A DNA stretch of 64,000 nt from Alkalicoccobacillus plakortidis (GCF_023703085.1 NZ_JAMQJY010000001.1:2676629-2740628), one strand, 5' to 3'; positions 12,697 through 23,214 are shown, counted from the first letter of the stretch. The notes: a model not told the origin generated them from the sequence alone. A program made the numbers and translations.

Positions 12697-12894
12697 ATGA
12701 AGAAAACGGGTGTTATACGCGTTCAGATGGGTCAAACCTGTTTAATCTGTGAAACAAGGAAACTGCAAGGTTTTAACCTTTTTAACTCTTTTGTTTGTGA
12801 GACTTGCGAGCAAAAAATTGTAACAACAGAGGCAGGGACAGAGGAGTACACAGAATATGTCCATAAAATGCGCGGGATGATGACAGGACACTAG
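12697..12894 (+). CDS. csfB: Anti-sigma-G factor Gin/CsfB
   Basis: A 65-residue zinc-ribbon protein with two CxxC pairs (CLIC at 16-19 and CETC at 34-37). CsfB/Gin inhibits sigma-G (and sigma-E) during early forespore development. Size, cysteine spacing, position between the rrn operon and yaaO, and the sigma-F-like promoter all agree. AAGGAG at 12680-12685 sits before ATG 12697. The xpaC and yaaN genes that follow csfB in B. subtilis are absent. Confidence 0.88.
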   Translation: MKKTGVIRVQMGQTCLICETRKLQGFNLFNSFVCETCEQKIVTTEAGTEEYTEYVHKMRGMMTGH

Positions 12895-12910
12895 TAAATA
12901 AATAGAAGAG

Positions 12911-12941
12911 ACAAGCTGATGATAAACGGCTTGTTTTTTTT
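12911..12941 (+). terminator. Terminator after csfB
   Basis: ACAAGC pairs with GCTTGT across a 12-base loop, followed by eight Ts. Confidence 0.75.
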
Positions 12942-13005
12942 GTTTAGAATTGGCTTATCTTACGCTAGAATAGGAGAGACTAGTGAGTACAAAGAGGAGA
13001 GAAAA

Positions 13006-14447
13006 ATGACAGAACCTACATTGAACATGCCTCTTGTTCAGGCTATTCAAAGGCATAGCCAAACCAAGCCACATTCGTTTCATGTGCCTGGTCATAAAAA
13101 CGGATCCATCATTCCTACAGGCCTTGAGGATTTTAAGAATATTCTACATTATGATCTAACGGAGATTGAAGGCATGGACGATTTACATGATCCGACAGGC
13201 CCAATAAAAGAAGCACAGCAATTGCTGGCGAAATATTATCAAGCGTCAGAGAGTTTCTTTTTAGTTGGGGGAACCACGGTTGGTAATCTGGCAATGGTGT
13301 ATGCTTTATGTGAGCCAGGGGATGTGGTATTCGTTCAGAGAAATAGTCATAAGTCTATTCTTCATGCAGTTGAGCTTGCTGGGGTGACGCCGGTTTATTT
13401 AGCGTCGGAGGTTGATGAGTCAACAGGCATTGCAATGGGTGTGACAGAAGAAATTCTGCAGGAAGCACTACAAAATTACCCGGAGGCAACGGCCCTCATT
13501 ATGACATATCCTACGTACTATGGGGTATGCCGCTCCCCTGAAAAGCTTATTCAGCGGGCGCAGCAAGCTGGTTTACTGGTAATGGTGGATGAGGCGCATG
13601 GCGCACACTTTGCCATAGGGGAGCCGTTCCCAGTTTCAGCCCTTTCAGTGGGTGCCGATGTGGTTGTGCATTCGGCTCATAAGACTCTTCCGGCGTTAAC
13701 TATGGGTTCTTATTTACATGTGGGTGAGCGACTGCATGCGAATCAAATAACAAAAATTAAGCGTGCTTTATCGATATTCCAATCGAGTAGTCCTTCGTAT
13801 TTAATTATGGCTTCTTTGGATGCAGCAAGAGCATACTTGCAGTCTTATACAAACGAGCAATTAACTAGCACTATAGCTTCTATTCAAGCAATTAAAGAAG
13901 GTATCAGTCTGATTCCTCAACTTGAGGTCGTGCAGTGGGAAAAAAGCGGGTATTCATATGACCCACTAAAGGTTACAATTAAATCAATATCATCGTTATC
14001 CGGGTATCAGCTTCAAGAGCTATTGCACCATGGGGGAATAGACGTAGAAATGGCAGATGAGCAGCATATTTTGCTTGTTATGGGTCTTGAGCCAATGGAA
14101 AAAGGGGAGCTATGCTCAGTAAGCTTTCTGGACTATTAGCAACATATCAAGTGAATGAAAATCAGCAACAAAAAGAATCATTCAGACACGTGTCGTCCGA
14201 AGAATATATCAAGCATATACATACCTATAAAACGAAACGAATTCGATTTTGGGAAGCAGAAGGTTGGATAGCAGCAGAGGCTGTCATTCCATATCCTCCT
14301 GGCATCCCTCTGCTTTATCCAGGGCAACAAATTGATAAAGCAGTGTTGCAGCAGATTGACCAGCTGCAACAAGCAGGTGCGAGATTTCAAGGAATAGATG
14401 TTATGGAAAATGGGATTTGTGTGGCAGAGCTGGAGGATAGAATATGA
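13006..14447 (+). CDS. yaaO: Orn/Lys/Arg decarboxylase family PLP enzyme, frameshifted
   Basis: A fold-type I PLP enzyme of the Orn/Lys/Arg decarboxylase family, equivalent to B. subtilis YaaO. It shows HVPGHKNGS near the N-terminus, the cofactor-contacting VDEAHGAHF, and the Schiff-base lysine in [18 protein letters not shown] 13006 follows AGAGGAGAG. The main domain frame ends at 14139, but the C-terminal domain continues in the -1 frame from about 14100. One missing base between about 14090 and 14113 (an A5G4 run lies there) would give 481 codons. This is one of only two frameshifts here not clearly on GCTGG. The stop overlaps tmk by 4 bases. Confidence 0.88.
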
Positions 14448-15088
14448 ATAAAGGATGGTTTATTACATTTGAGGGTGGAGAAGGTGCAGGAAAAACCACT
14501 GTAATCTCGAATGTAGAACAAAGGTTAAATCAAATAGGGCTTGATACATTGAGAACAAGAGAGCCAGGCGGAATTAAGATTGCTGAGAAAATCCGGACCG
14601 TGATTTTAGATGTAGAACATACTGAGATGGACGGCCGTACGGAAGCGCTCCTTTATGCAGCTGCGAGAAGACAGCATTTAGTTGAAAAGGTCATTCCGGC
14701 AATTGAGGCAAATAAGGTCGTTTTGTGTGATCGATTCATTGATAGTAGCTTAGCGTATCAAGGGTATGCAAGAGGTTTAGGCATTGACGAGGTTCTCTCA
14801 ATCAATGAATTTGCGATAGAAGGACACATGCCAGACCTAACAATTTATTTTGATGTGGATCCAGAAGTTGGGCTCTCGAGAATTCAACGTGATCAAGACA
14901 GAGAATTAAACAGGCTTGACCAAGAAAAACTCGAGTTTCATCATCTTGTAAAAGAAGGGTACGCCCGTGTGAAGAATCGTTATCCAAATCGCATTCGAAC
15001 AGTGGATGCTAATCAATCAATTGAAACCGTCACTGAAGAAGTGATTCGTGTGATTCAATCACAAATACGTTATAATAAAGATAAGTAA
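14444..15088 (+). CDS. tmk: Thymidylate kinase
   Basis: Phosphorylates dTMP to dTDP for DNA synthesis. The 214-residue protein has the P-loop GGEGAGKTT (11-19), the DR motif in [14 protein letters not shown], and a TREPGG substrate segment near residue 39. The ATGA overlap with yaaO implies coupling. It leads the tmk-darA-holB-ricT-yabA cluster. Confidence 0.97.
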   Translation: MNKGWFITFEGGEGAGKTTVISNVEQRLNQIGLDTLRTREPGGIKIAEKIRTVILDVEHTEMDGRTEALLYAAARRQHLVEKVIPAIEANKVVLCDRFIDSSLAYQGYARGLGIDEVLSINEFAIEGHMPDLTIYFDVDPEVGLSRIQRDQDRELNRLDQEKLEFHHLVKEGYARVKNRYPNRIRTVDANQSIETVTEEVIRVIQSQIRYNKDK

Positions 15089-15436
<348 letters not shown>

Positions 15437-15461
15437 TGGATAATGGTAAGGACGTGTGAAC

Positions 15462-16451
15462 ATGACAACTTGGAATGATCTACAACAAACACAGCCAAGA
15501 GTCGTTCCATTTATGATAAAAAGCCTTGAAAAGGATCGACTTTCTCATGCTTATATTTTTGCAGGAGAGTCTGGTACTGGGAAAAGAGAAATAGCTCTTC
15601 AGCTGACGAAGAGCTATTTTTGTAGAGAGCGTAATGGAGCGGAGCCTTGTGGTCACTGTGTGGATTGCAAACGAATTGAAAAAGGCAATCATCCAGATGT
15701 GCATATAGTTGAGCCCGATGGAGCCTCAATTAAAAAGCATCAGGTGGAATTTCTGCAGAAGGAATTCACCTATCGAGGCATGGAATCTTCCCATAAAATA
15801 TATATGATTACAGAAGCAGATAAGATGACGGCAAGTGCTGCAAATAGTTTGCTTAAGTTTTTAGAGGAACCGGAATCACCAACACTTGCGATTTTATTAA
15901 CGGAAAGAGAGTCTTCCTTATTGCCAACCGTTCGTTCAAGAAGTCAACAAATCTCGTTTCAGCCGTTGTCAAAATCTGTATTTGCCGAGAAGCTTCAAGA
16001 ATTAGGGGTCTCTCGAATGCATTCTTTGGTGCTTGCAGAAATTACGACAAACTTAGACCATGCTAACCTTTTAAATGAAGCAGAATGGATTGCACAAGCC
16101 CGAAGCGTAGTGATACAATTGATGGGAGAGCTTTATCTTAGACCGAATCAGGTTCTGCTTACGTTGCAGGATAAGTGGCTTCCATTAAGTAAAGAGAAAG
16201 TTCACCAGGAAGCTGGTCTTGATATGATTCTCTTATGGTTAAGAGACCTTTTATATATACAAACGGGTAAATCAGATACACTCGTTTTTCCAGATCAACA
16301 AGATCAATATGAACAACTCGCGCTCTCCATCTCACAGCAACAGAATGTTGAGCATCTGTCTGGCGTGTTGGAAGCAAAACGTCATCTGAAGGCTAACATG
16401 AATTATCAGCTTGTCATGGAGAAGCTGTTGCTCAGCATACAGGGGGTATAG
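15462..16451 (+). CDS. holB: DNA polymerase III delta' subunit
   Basis: Clamp-loader stator subunit related to DnaX. The 329-residue product has an AAA+ fold with GESGTGKRE in the P-loop position, a four-cysteine zinc module (about residues 50-64, C-x8-C-x2-C-x2-C type), LLKFLEEPE, and VRSRSQ in the sensor/SRC region. The start at ATG 15462 gives MTTWNDLQQ, matching family N-termini. Confidence 0.93.
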   Translation: MTTWNDLQQTQPRVVPFMIKSLEKDRLSHAYIFAGESGTGKREIALQLTKSYFCRERNGAEPCGHCVDCKRIEKGNHPDVHIVEPDGASIKKHQVEFLQKEFTYRGMESSHKIYMITEADKMTASAANSLLKFLEEPESPTLAILLTERESSLLPTVRSRSQQISFQPLSKSVFAEKLQELGVSRMHSLVLAEITTNLDHANLLNEAEWIAQARSVVIQLMGELYLRPNQVLLTLQDKWLPLSKEKVHQEAGLDMILLWLRDLLYIQTGKSDTLVFPDQQDQYEQLALSISQQQNVEHLSGVLEAKRHLKANMNYQLVMEKLLLSIQGV

Positions 16452-16454
16452 ACG

Positions 16455-17282
16455 TTGCATCAAGTTGTAGGCGTTCGCTTCAAAAAAGCGGGCAAAATCT
16501 ATTACTTCTCCCCAGGGGAATTTAAGTTAGATTTGGGTGAAGCAGTAATCGTTGAAACGTCACGAGGAATAGAGTTTGGAAAAGTTGTGATTGCTGAGAA
16601 GCAAGTGAATGAAAATGACGTTGTCCTCCCATTAAAACAAGTCATTCGACTGGCGACGGCTAAGGATAAACTGACCGTAACGGAGAATGAAGAGGAAGCG
16701 CTTCAGGCTTTTGAGGTATGCTCGGAAAAGATCGCAGAACATCAGCTTGATATGAAGTTGGTTGATGTCGAATATACATTTGATCGAAATAAAGTTCTGT
16801 TCTATTTTACAGCGGATGGACGGATTGATTTCCGTGAATTAGTAAAAGACTTAGCTGCTGTTTTCCGGACAAGAATTGAGTTAAGACAAATTGGCGTGCG
16901 TGATGAAGCCAAAATGCTTGGTGGAATTGGTCCTTGTGGACGTGTGCTTTGCTGCTCTTCATTCCTTGGTGATTTTGAGCCAGTTTCCATTAAAATGGCG
17001 AAAGATCAGAACCTTTCCTTAAATCCGGCGAAGATATCAGGCCTTTGTGGACGATTGATGTGTTGCTTGAAGTATGAAAATGACACATATGAAGAAGCTA
17101 AGAAGGAACTTCCTGATGTTGGAAGAAGTATTATGACACCAGATGGAAAAGGTAAGGTTATCGGATTAAATTTGTTAGAGCGTCTTGTACAGGTTTCATT
17201 GAACGAAGGAGATCAGGTACTTGAATTTACTCTAGAAGAACTGAACGGAACACGGGCTGTATCGGCTGAATCCGCAGAATGA
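16455..17282 (+). CDS. ricT: Regulatory iron-sulfur-containing complex subunit RicT (PSP1 domain)
   Basis: RicT (YaaT) forms a complex with RicA and RicF that binds Fe-S clusters and supports RNase Y activity, competence, biofilm formation and sporulation. The PSP1-domain protein of 275 residues begins at TTG 16455, 3 bases after holB, and contains the cysteine stretches GPCGRVLCCSSFLG and GLCGRLMCCLKYEND. It is highly conserved with B. subtilis YaaT. Confidence 0.94.
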   Translation: MHQVVGVRFKKAGKIYYFSPGEFKLDLGEAVIVETSRGIEFGKVVIAEKQVNENDVVLPLKQVIRLATAKDKLTVTENEEEALQAFEVCSEKIAEHQLDMKLVDVEYTFDRNKVLFYFTADGRIDFRELVKDLAAVFRTRIELRQIGVRDEAKMLGGIGPCGRVLCCSSFLGDFEPVSIKMAKDQNLSLNPAKISGLCGRLMCCLKYENDTYEEAKKELPDVGRSIMTPDGKGKVIGLNLLERLVQVSLNEGDQVLEFTLEELNGTRAVSAESAE

Positions 17283-17294
17283 TGGGGTGGAAAC

Positions 17295-17645
17295 GTGGAT
17301 AAGAAGGCAATCTTTAAGAAGGTTAGCCAGATGGAGGAGGGTATTGGACAACTTCACCAGGAATTAAGCGGACTAAAAGAACAGTTGGCTTATCTAGTGG
17401 AAGAGAACCATTACCTCCAGATCGAGAATAAGAACTTAAGAGAGCGTTTTGATTGGGAAACGCAGCAGGATGAGAAACAAGTTCCTGCAGAGAACAAAAG
17501 CAAGCCAACGATTGGAGAAGGACATGACAATTTAGCTCGTCTCTATCAGGAAGGTTTTCATATCTGTAACACTCATTATGGAAGCTTACGAGCTGATGGT
17601 GAAGATTGCTTATTTTGTCTGTCATTTCTGCATCAAAAGAAATAA
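17295..17645 (+). CDS. yabA: DNA replication initiation control protein YabA
   Basis: YabA binds DnaA and the sliding clamp DnaN to limit re-initiation. The 116-residue protein has an N-terminal leucine-zipper-like coiled coil (about residues 5-55), a variable linker, and a zinc-binding C-terminus (HICNTHYG followed by CLFCLSFL). GTG start 17295 follows GGGGTGG, directly after ricT. A terminator ends the operon after it. Confidence 0.94.
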   Translation: MDKKAIFKKVSQMEEGIGQLHQELSGLKEQLAYLVEENHYLQIENKNLRERFDWETQQDEKQVPAENKSKPTIGEGHDNLARLYQEGFHICNTHYGSLRADGEDCLFCLSFLHQKK

Positions 17646-17666
17646 TACATGCCTCCACCCGATTGT

Positions 17667-17708
17667 GAGGTCAACCCGTCAGAGTATGGTGGGTTGACCT
17701 CTTTTTTA
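17667..17708 (+). terminator. Terminator after yabA
   Basis: Perfect 11-bp stem GAGGTCAACCC / GGGTTGACCTC with a 13-base loop and a T run. Confidence 0.92.
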
Positions 17709-17733
17709 GTATGATGGCAAAAGGGGTTGTACG

Positions 17734-18471
17734 ATGAATCTATTAGAAAATGAACGTCTTGATTATATACCGGGAACTCCGTACTCTATTATTCAAAGTA
17801 GAGAGGTATTCTCTTTTTCAATGGACGCGGTACTGCTTGGACGATTTGTCCGTGTCCCTATCCAAAAAGGTCGAATAATCGATCTTTGTAGTGGTAATGG
17901 CATCATTGGACTTGTGTTAAGTGAAAGAAGTAAAGCCGATATTACGTCCGTCGAATTGCAGGAACGACTGCATGATATGGCGACGCGCTCGGTTTTGTAT
18001 AATAGTAAACAAAAGCAAATTCTCTCTTTGCAAGCAGATGTAAACAACCTTCCGCCTTCAATTGAAGCAGGATCCTATGATGTAGTTACATGTAACCCTC
18101 CGTACTTTAAAGCAAATGAACAATCGGATCAGAATCATAATCCCCATTATACTATTGCAAGGCACGAAGTTCACTGCACGCTTCAAGATATCATTCGCAC
18201 GGCATCCATTTTGGTTAAACAAAAGGGAAAAGTAGCTCTTGTGCACAGACCTGAACGATTAACGGACATGATTGATTTAATGAGACAATATCGCATTGAG
18301 CCAAAACGGTTACAACTAATCCAGCCTAATCAACATAAGGATGCGAATATGGTATTGTTAGAGGGGATAAAAGACGGAAAATCTGGGCTAACCTGCCTGC
18401 CTTCTTTATGTGTATACGGGCAAGATGGGGTGTATACAGATGCCTTTCGGGAGGTTTATGAACAAAAATGA
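17734..18471 (+). CDS. trmN6: tRNA1(Val) (adenine37-N6)-methyltransferase
   Basis: SAM-dependent methyltransferase, B. subtilis YabB. Motif I is IDLCSGNGIIGL (about residues 50-61) and the N6-adenine catalytic motif is NPPYF (about residue 117-121). The 245-residue length fits. It overlaps yazA by 4 bases. Confidence 0.9.
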   Translation: MNLLENERLDYIPGTPYSIIQSREVFSFSMDAVLLGRFVRVPIQKGRIIDLCSGNGIIGLVLSERSKADITSVELQERLHDMATRSVLYNSKQKQILSLQADVNNLPPSIEAGSYDVVTCNPPYFKANEQSDQNHNPHYTIARHEVHCTLQDIIRTASILVKQKGKVALVHRPERLTDMIDLMRQYRIEPKRLQLIQPNQHKDANMVLLEGIKDGKSGLTCLPSLCVYGQDGVYTDAFREVYEQK

Positions 18472-18764
18472 CCGATTTACATTATGTGTATATTCTTAAG
18501 TGCCGAGATAACACTTGGTATACGGGCTACACTAATAATCTAGAAAAACGACTTCAAAAGCACACAGAAGGAAAAGGGGCAAAATATACAAGAGGAAGAG
18601 GCCCATTTACGTTAATGTGGTCAGAAGAGTGTGCAACAAAAAAAGAAGCGATGCAACTCGAATACGCGCTAAAAAGAAAATCACGATTAAAAAAAGAAGA
18701 ATATGTGAGGCAAAGAAAGGAGAAGTCAGATGCAGCAACAGATCAGTTATCAAACGAATCCTGA
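18468..18764 (+). CDS. yazA: GIY-YIG nuclease superfamily protein YazA
   Basis: A 98-residue single-domain GIY-YIG protein. YVYILKCRDNTWYTGYTNNL holds the family signature, with Arg in LEKRLQKH and Glu in LEYALKRK as likely active-site residues. The cellular role is not established. It overlaps trmN6 by 4 and rsmI by 35 bases. Confidence 0.92.
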   Translation: MTDLHYVYILKCRDNTWYTGYTNNLEKRLQKHTEGKGAKYTRGRGPFTLMWSEECATKKEAMQLEYALKRKSRLKKEEYVRQRKEKSDAATDQLSNES

Positions 18765-19599
18765 TAAAGGAGTCTTGTACTTAGTACCAACCCCAATCGG
18801 AAATTTGGAGGATATGACCTTTCGCGCTGTTCGTATATTAAACGAAGTCGACGTTATTGCAGCTGAAGACACACGACAAACTCGAAAGCTTTGCAGTCAC
18901 TTTGATATTCATACCCCTCTTACCAGATATGATGAACATACAAAAGAAAAGGTTGGGGCTCACCTCATTAAGCAAATCAAAGATGGTAAATCACTTGCTC
19001 TAGTTAGTGATGCAGGCATGCCTGCAATATCTGATCCTGGACAAGAAATTGTGAAATTGGCTATTTCCGAGGAAATAGCGGTGATTGTATTGCCTGGTGC
19101 AAATGCAGCATTGACTGCACTTGTTGCCTCTGGTTTATCAACGAATCAATTTTATTATTATGGCTTTTTACCACGTCAAAAAAAGGCACGTGCAGAAGAA
19201 CTAAAGCAGATTTCGTCAATTAATGCATCGCTGATCTTTTACGAATCTCCTCACCGTATTAAAGAAACCTTATCTGCGATATATGAGGTACTTGGCAATC
19301 GGCAAATAAGTATTGGTCGAGAGCTCACGAAGAAATTTGAAGAATATCAAAGAGGAACTGTTGAAGAGTCATTAAGCTGGGTAGAAACGGGCATCATTAA
19401 AGGTGAGTTTGTAATAGTTGTTGATGGAACAACAGAACAACAACAAGAAGAAAAGTGGTGGACCGAACTTGCCATTAATCAGCATGTAGAGCACTATGTT
19501 TCGCTTGGACTTTCATCTAAAGAAGCAATTAAACAAGTGGCAACAGAGCGTGAAGTGCAAAAACGAGACGTCTATCAATCGTATCATCTGGATGAATAG
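18730..19599 (+). CDS. rsmI: 16S rRNA (cytidine1402-2'-O)-methyltransferase
   Basis: Tetrapyrrole-methylase-fold RNA methyltransferase that modifies C1402 in the ribosomal decoding centre. The 289-residue protein shows LVPTPIGNLEDMT, AAEDTRQT, VSDAGMPAISDPG and FYESPHR, all family hallmarks. ATG 18730 has AAAGGAGAAG just upstream inside yazA. It closes the trmN6-yazA-rsmI operon. Confidence 0.95.
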   Translation: MQQQISYQTNPDKGVLYLVPTPIGNLEDMTFRAVRILNEVDVIAAEDTRQTRKLCSHFDIHTPLTRYDEHTKEKVGAHLIKQIKDGKSLALVSDAGMPAISDPGQEIVKLAISEEIAVIVLPGANAALTALVASGLSTNQFYYYGFLPRQKKARAEELKQISSINASLIFYESPHRIKETLSAIYEVLGNRQISIGRELTKKFEEYQRGTVEESLSWVETGIIKGEFVIVVDGTTEQQQEEKWWTELAINQHVEHYVSLGLSSKEAIKQVATEREVQKRDVYQSYHLDE

Positions 19600-19618
19600 G
19601 GGCATTATTTGATTTTAT

Positions 19619-19663
19619 AAGCTGATTTTCCCATTATGCTAACTAGGGGAAATCAGCTTTTTC
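19619..19663 (+). terminator. Terminator after rsmI
   Basis: AAGCTGATTTTCCC pairs with GGGGAAATCAGCTT (one wobble), then TTTTTC. Confidence 0.88.
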
Positions 19664-19691
19664 TATGTTAAGATGAATGATTAGTAGGCAT

Positions 19692-19721
19692 AAAAAATAG
19701 ACTCCATAGAAAAGGAGTCTA
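19692..19721 (-). terminator. Terminator of abrB
   Basis: On the minus strand the stem TAGACTCC / GGAGTCTA is followed by TTTTTT, ten bases after the abrB stop. Confidence 0.8.
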
Positions 19722-19730
19722 CTAGATAAA

Positions 19731-20015
19731 TTATTTGTTATTAGCAACGTAATCTTGAAGAGATTTAAGGATATCTTCAGCACCTTGAGGGCTAAGAATG
19801 ATTTTACCGTTTGCAATAGAAAGGTTATCATCAGAAACCTCTCCAGTAATTTGACAAGTCATGTTTGGCTTATATTTCTTTAAGATGATGCGCTCGTTAT
19901 CAACATAGATTTCAAGAGCGTCCTTCTCAGCGATATCTAATGTGCGACGAAGCTCGATTGGAATAACTACCCGTCCTAATTCGTCAACCTTACGTACAAT
20001 ACCTGTAGATTTCAT
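19731..20015 (-). CDS. abrB: Transition-state regulator AbrB
   Basis: AbrB represses stationary-phase genes during exponential growth. The 94-residue protein starts MKSTGIVRKVDELGRVVIP, the swapped-hairpin DNA-binding domain, with R-RTLDI and EIYVD segments and a C-terminal multimerisation domain. The start at 20015 has GAGAGGAGAAT upstream; a longer in-frame start at 20051 has none. It resembles the N-terminus of SpoVT encoded at 47180. It is transcribed opposite to its neighbours, as in B. subtilis. Confidence 0.95.
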   Translation of the reverse strand: MKSTGIVRKVDELGRVVIPIELRRTLDIAEKDALEIYVDNERIILKKYKPNMTCQITGEVSDDNLSIANGKIILSPQGAEDILKSLQDYVANNK

Positions 20016-20133
20016 GCTATATATTCTCCTCTCGAGTATACGAGACCTCACCGATATTAGGAAATTATGAATCTAATAGGGTAAGAACTCATGATTTATT
20101 TGTGTCATAATTCGACATTTTACATCTACACTA

Positions 20134-20162
20134 AGAATACCAAGGTTTCCAAATCAAGTCAA
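20134..20162 (-). promoter_or_regulatory. Probable sigma-A promoter of abrB
   Basis: On the minus strand TTGACT (20162-20157) and TATTCT (20139-20134) are spaced by 17 bases. It lies about 120 bases upstream of the abrB start. The rest of the 20016-20356 gap is AT-rich and shows no gene. Confidence 0.55.
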
Positions 20163-20356
20163 ATGTTTTTTTAGAAAAAGTTTAGAATTTGTTCTGCTTA
20201 ATGATTGGGAAAAAACATAGTATATTTATTTATAGTAAATAAAAGGATATTAGTGTTTTCTAGTAATTATCGAATTAATCTTCTATACCCTGATACAATA
20301 GGTATTAATCATTTTTGTTGGATGTATAGGTAACTAGTAAAAAGGATGTGTTTAGA

Positions 20357-21313
20357 ATGGATATCGAACACGAATTAGTGGAGAAATTAAAAAATGTAGG
20401 AGAAAAGCTTCGTAGTAGCTATGATCAGGGTCATACTAATAACGACATTATTCGACAAAAACTCGAAAAATGTCAGTCGGTTTTTCGACAAATGCAGTCG
20501 TTAACTAAGGAGAATCTTGCAGAATTACTTGATAAGAAAGAGATTGCTGGAGTAGATGGCTCGGTTAATCAGACAAAAGGTGAGCCACCGCATGTTATTT
20601 ACTTCTTTCAATCTCTCGCAAAAACCACTACTGGTCACGGGGTGAGAAAATCAGATGTATATGTGCCGCTCTTAGATGATACAGACGATGAGGAAGCTGT
20701 CCAACCTCTTAAATGGCGATCACATTTGCTATCAAAGCTTGAGCTTCAGGCTGCTCAACAATTAATAGAAGAAAGAGAGCTTTCTTTTTTATTAATGGAT
20801 GGTGCTCTCTATCATTACCGGATTGATGCAGAGGAAGATTGGGAGAAACTTAGACAAATGGCATTGGATAAAGGTGTACTTCTTGTTGGCGTTTCCGAGG
20901 AAATTACAACGGAGAATCTAGTGAAGCTAGATGCGTTCTCAGATTACGCAAACAAACCGTATTGTTATGATCGAGATTTGCTTTTTGGTGTCCTGAAAAA
21001 AGGAGAAAGCATTTATATAGAAGAAATTCAACATAAAGCAGGGTTACAATCAGTCTGGACAAGGTTTGGAGCAGCGCCTCAGATTACAGGATTTGATATG
21101 CTAGAGGAGCAAGCATATCGTAGGGAAGAGATATCCGATCTTCTATTCACCCTAACACCAAAAGATGGAAGAGGCATTCCGCTTTGGCTTGATTATGTAG
21201 ATCGTGATATTCGGATAACGGACAAGCTGGTTGAAGGATTATTAGAGCAGTATCTTGATGCAGAAACTAGGCATCGGTTCTTTACACGAAAACGTAGTGA
21301 TAGACCGTATTAA
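20357..21313 (+). CDS. nurA: NurA-domain nuclease
   Basis: A 318-residue NurA-family nuclease. The RNase-H-like metal-binding motifs are visible: IAGVDGSV (about residue 66-73), LLMDGALYHY (about 144-153), and the C-terminal LDYVDRDIRITDKL with HRFF. In archaea NurA pairs with the HerA translocase to resect DNA ends; in bacteria the pair also occurs in phage defence and recombination contexts. The herA-like gene follows 22 bases downstream, so the two probably act as one machine. Not found at this position in B. subtilis. Start at ATG 20357 after AAAGGATG. Confidence 0.82.
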   Translation: MDIEHELVEKLKNVGEKLRSSYDQGHTNNDIIRQKLEKCQSVFRQMQSLTKENLAELLDKKEIAGVDGSVNQTKGEPPHVIYFFQSLAKTTTGHGVRKSDVYVPLLDDTDDEEAVQPLKWRSHLLSKLELQAAQQLIEERELSFLLMDGALYHYRIDAEEDWEKLRQMALDKGVLLVGVSEEITTENLVKLDAFSDYANKPYCYDRDLLFGVLKKGESIYIEEIQHKAGLQSVWTRFGAAPQITGFDMLEEQAYRREEISDLLFTLTPKDGRGIPLWLDYVDRDIRITDKLVEGLLEQYLDAETRHRFFTRKRSDRPY

Positions 21314-21335
21314 TAGATAATAGGAGATGATCTAG

Positions 21336-23169
21336 ATGCAGATTGTGGGTGTAACGACACAGCATGAGGTGTACGTGGCTTCAAAAACTCATAAGTTTAG
21401 AATGAATGAGCTTGGTTGTACTTGAAGATGAAGACTTGCATGATCCTAAAGGAGAGGTTGTTGAAACCTTCTCTTACAATCGCTACATTCCAATGGGTTT
21501 TGACAAAGGGCTAGCTGATCAAAGCGTGCTCGAAACATTAGAGCAAATTGGGTATGACATTGGTGCAGATGATATTCATATAGCAAAGGTCCGTTTATTT
21601 GAAGAGGCCGTGCAGCCAATTCAAACAGGAGCTACTGTTCGACATCCAGCATTTGAGGAAATAAAAGATCTACTCGTCACGACCACTGCTCGTGATGGCA
21701 TGGTACTTGGAGAAATTAAGTCAACCGATTTTATTGCGCCTTCTCTGCCACAGGAATTAGATGGCTTATTGCATATGCAGGAGCAAGGTGTACTTCGTAA
21801 ACAAAATGGTGTGCCTTTTATCTTTGATATTCGTGCGATGCAGCAGTATCCGCACATTGGTGTGTTTGGTGGATCTGGATCTGGTAAGTCATTTGGGTTA
21901 CGAGTCATGTTAGAAGAGCTGATGAAGCTTAAGATTCCGACACTGGTATTCGATCCACACTTTGAAATGAACTTTTCAGCTAAATCAGAGGGTGTGGAGG
22001 ATGCTCCTGGTTACGCGGATCAATACGATGTTGTGCAAATAGGACGCGATGTGGGTGTAGATTTCTCTGCCCTTTCGACAAGAGATGTGGAGCGACTGCT
22101 CTCAGCATCCGGGTCCCTAACGGAGTCCATGGTTAATGTCATTCAAAGCATACATAAAAGGCGGGACAGCTATCAGTCTTTTAGTGATCGTGTAGCTAAT
22201 CTGTCTGAGGCCCTTGAGATGGGTAAGCAAAAAGTCGAGGGCATGCTGCATGATGGGGGGATGTCGAGAGACGAAATCAGTCGTTTTAGCACATTTAAAT
22301 CGTTGCTTGATCAATATGGAAGCTTACCGCTATCCTCGATAAAAGGTATTCAATGGCGGGCAAATCGTCTTCATCAGGCGGGTTTATTTCAGCAAAACAT
22401 TCGTGCAATTGAAACGAGTATTCATCAAGGCAAACTAGTGGTGATACAAGGCGCAGTTTGGCTGCTTCAGGTATTTTCAAGCTATGTGATTGGCTCATTA
22501 TACGGTCAAAGGCGTGCCTATCGTGATGCAAAGCTTCAACAGGAGCAGGGGCAATTTTTCCCGCCGTTTGTTGTGGTGACAGATGAAGCCCACAACTTTG
22601 CGCCAAAAGGTTACGATGCTCCGGCCAAATCGGTGTTAAAAGAGATTGCGCAAGAGGGAAGAAAATATGGGGTGTTTTTGATATTTGCTACGCAGCGTCC
22701 TACGCTACTCGATGAGACAATTACGGCGCAGCTTAACTCTAAATTTGTATTCAGGACGGTACGGGGAACGGATATTCAAACAATTAAAGAAGAAACAGAT
22801 TTAACATATGAGGAAGGGAAACGGTTGCCGTACCTGCGGTCTGGAGATGTGTTTGTTTCTTCTGCTATAATCGGGCGGACGATGGCTGTACGGATCCGGA
22901 TGGCACACTCTACAAGCCCGCATACGTTAAATCCATTTGATGAGCTTCAGCAGATGAATGCACAGGGAGATGAGGTTGTGCTTGAGGCGCTTTATCCTCA
23001 CTTGCCGTTGTCTGAAATGAGTTTAGTGAAGGAATTGACACAGTTAAATCGTGATGCAGCAAAAAGTTGGGATGTATCAACGTGGAAACAGGAGCTTGAG
23101 CGATTATGTAGAGATGAGTTGCTGGTTAAGCAAAAGACGCCGTTTGCTACGCTTTATGACCGCGCTTGA
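21336..23169 (+). CDS. herA: HerA-type DNA translocase, frameshifted
   Basis: A FtsK/HerA-superfamily hexameric ATPase. An N-terminal HAS-type barrel (QIVGVTTQHEVYVASKTHKF) precedes Walker A GGSGSGKS, Walker B VVVTDEAHNFAP, and the arginine-containing KFVFRTVRGTD. The start ATG 21336 has TAGGAGATG upstream. The frame breaks at GCTTGG 21410-21415; with GCTGG the reading is ...FRMNELVVLEDED and the gene has 611 codons. It is partnered with the NurA gene before it. The metS T-box leader follows. Confidence 0.82.
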
Positions 23170-23214
23170 CACAGTTAGGGTTGTTTCGGTATATTCAAGG
23201 ATATACTGATTTAT

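Noticed and set aside
18730..18764. Frameshift between yazA and rsmI because of the 35-base overlap
   Set aside because: Both proteins are complete with proper ends, and rsmI has its own ribosome site within yazA.
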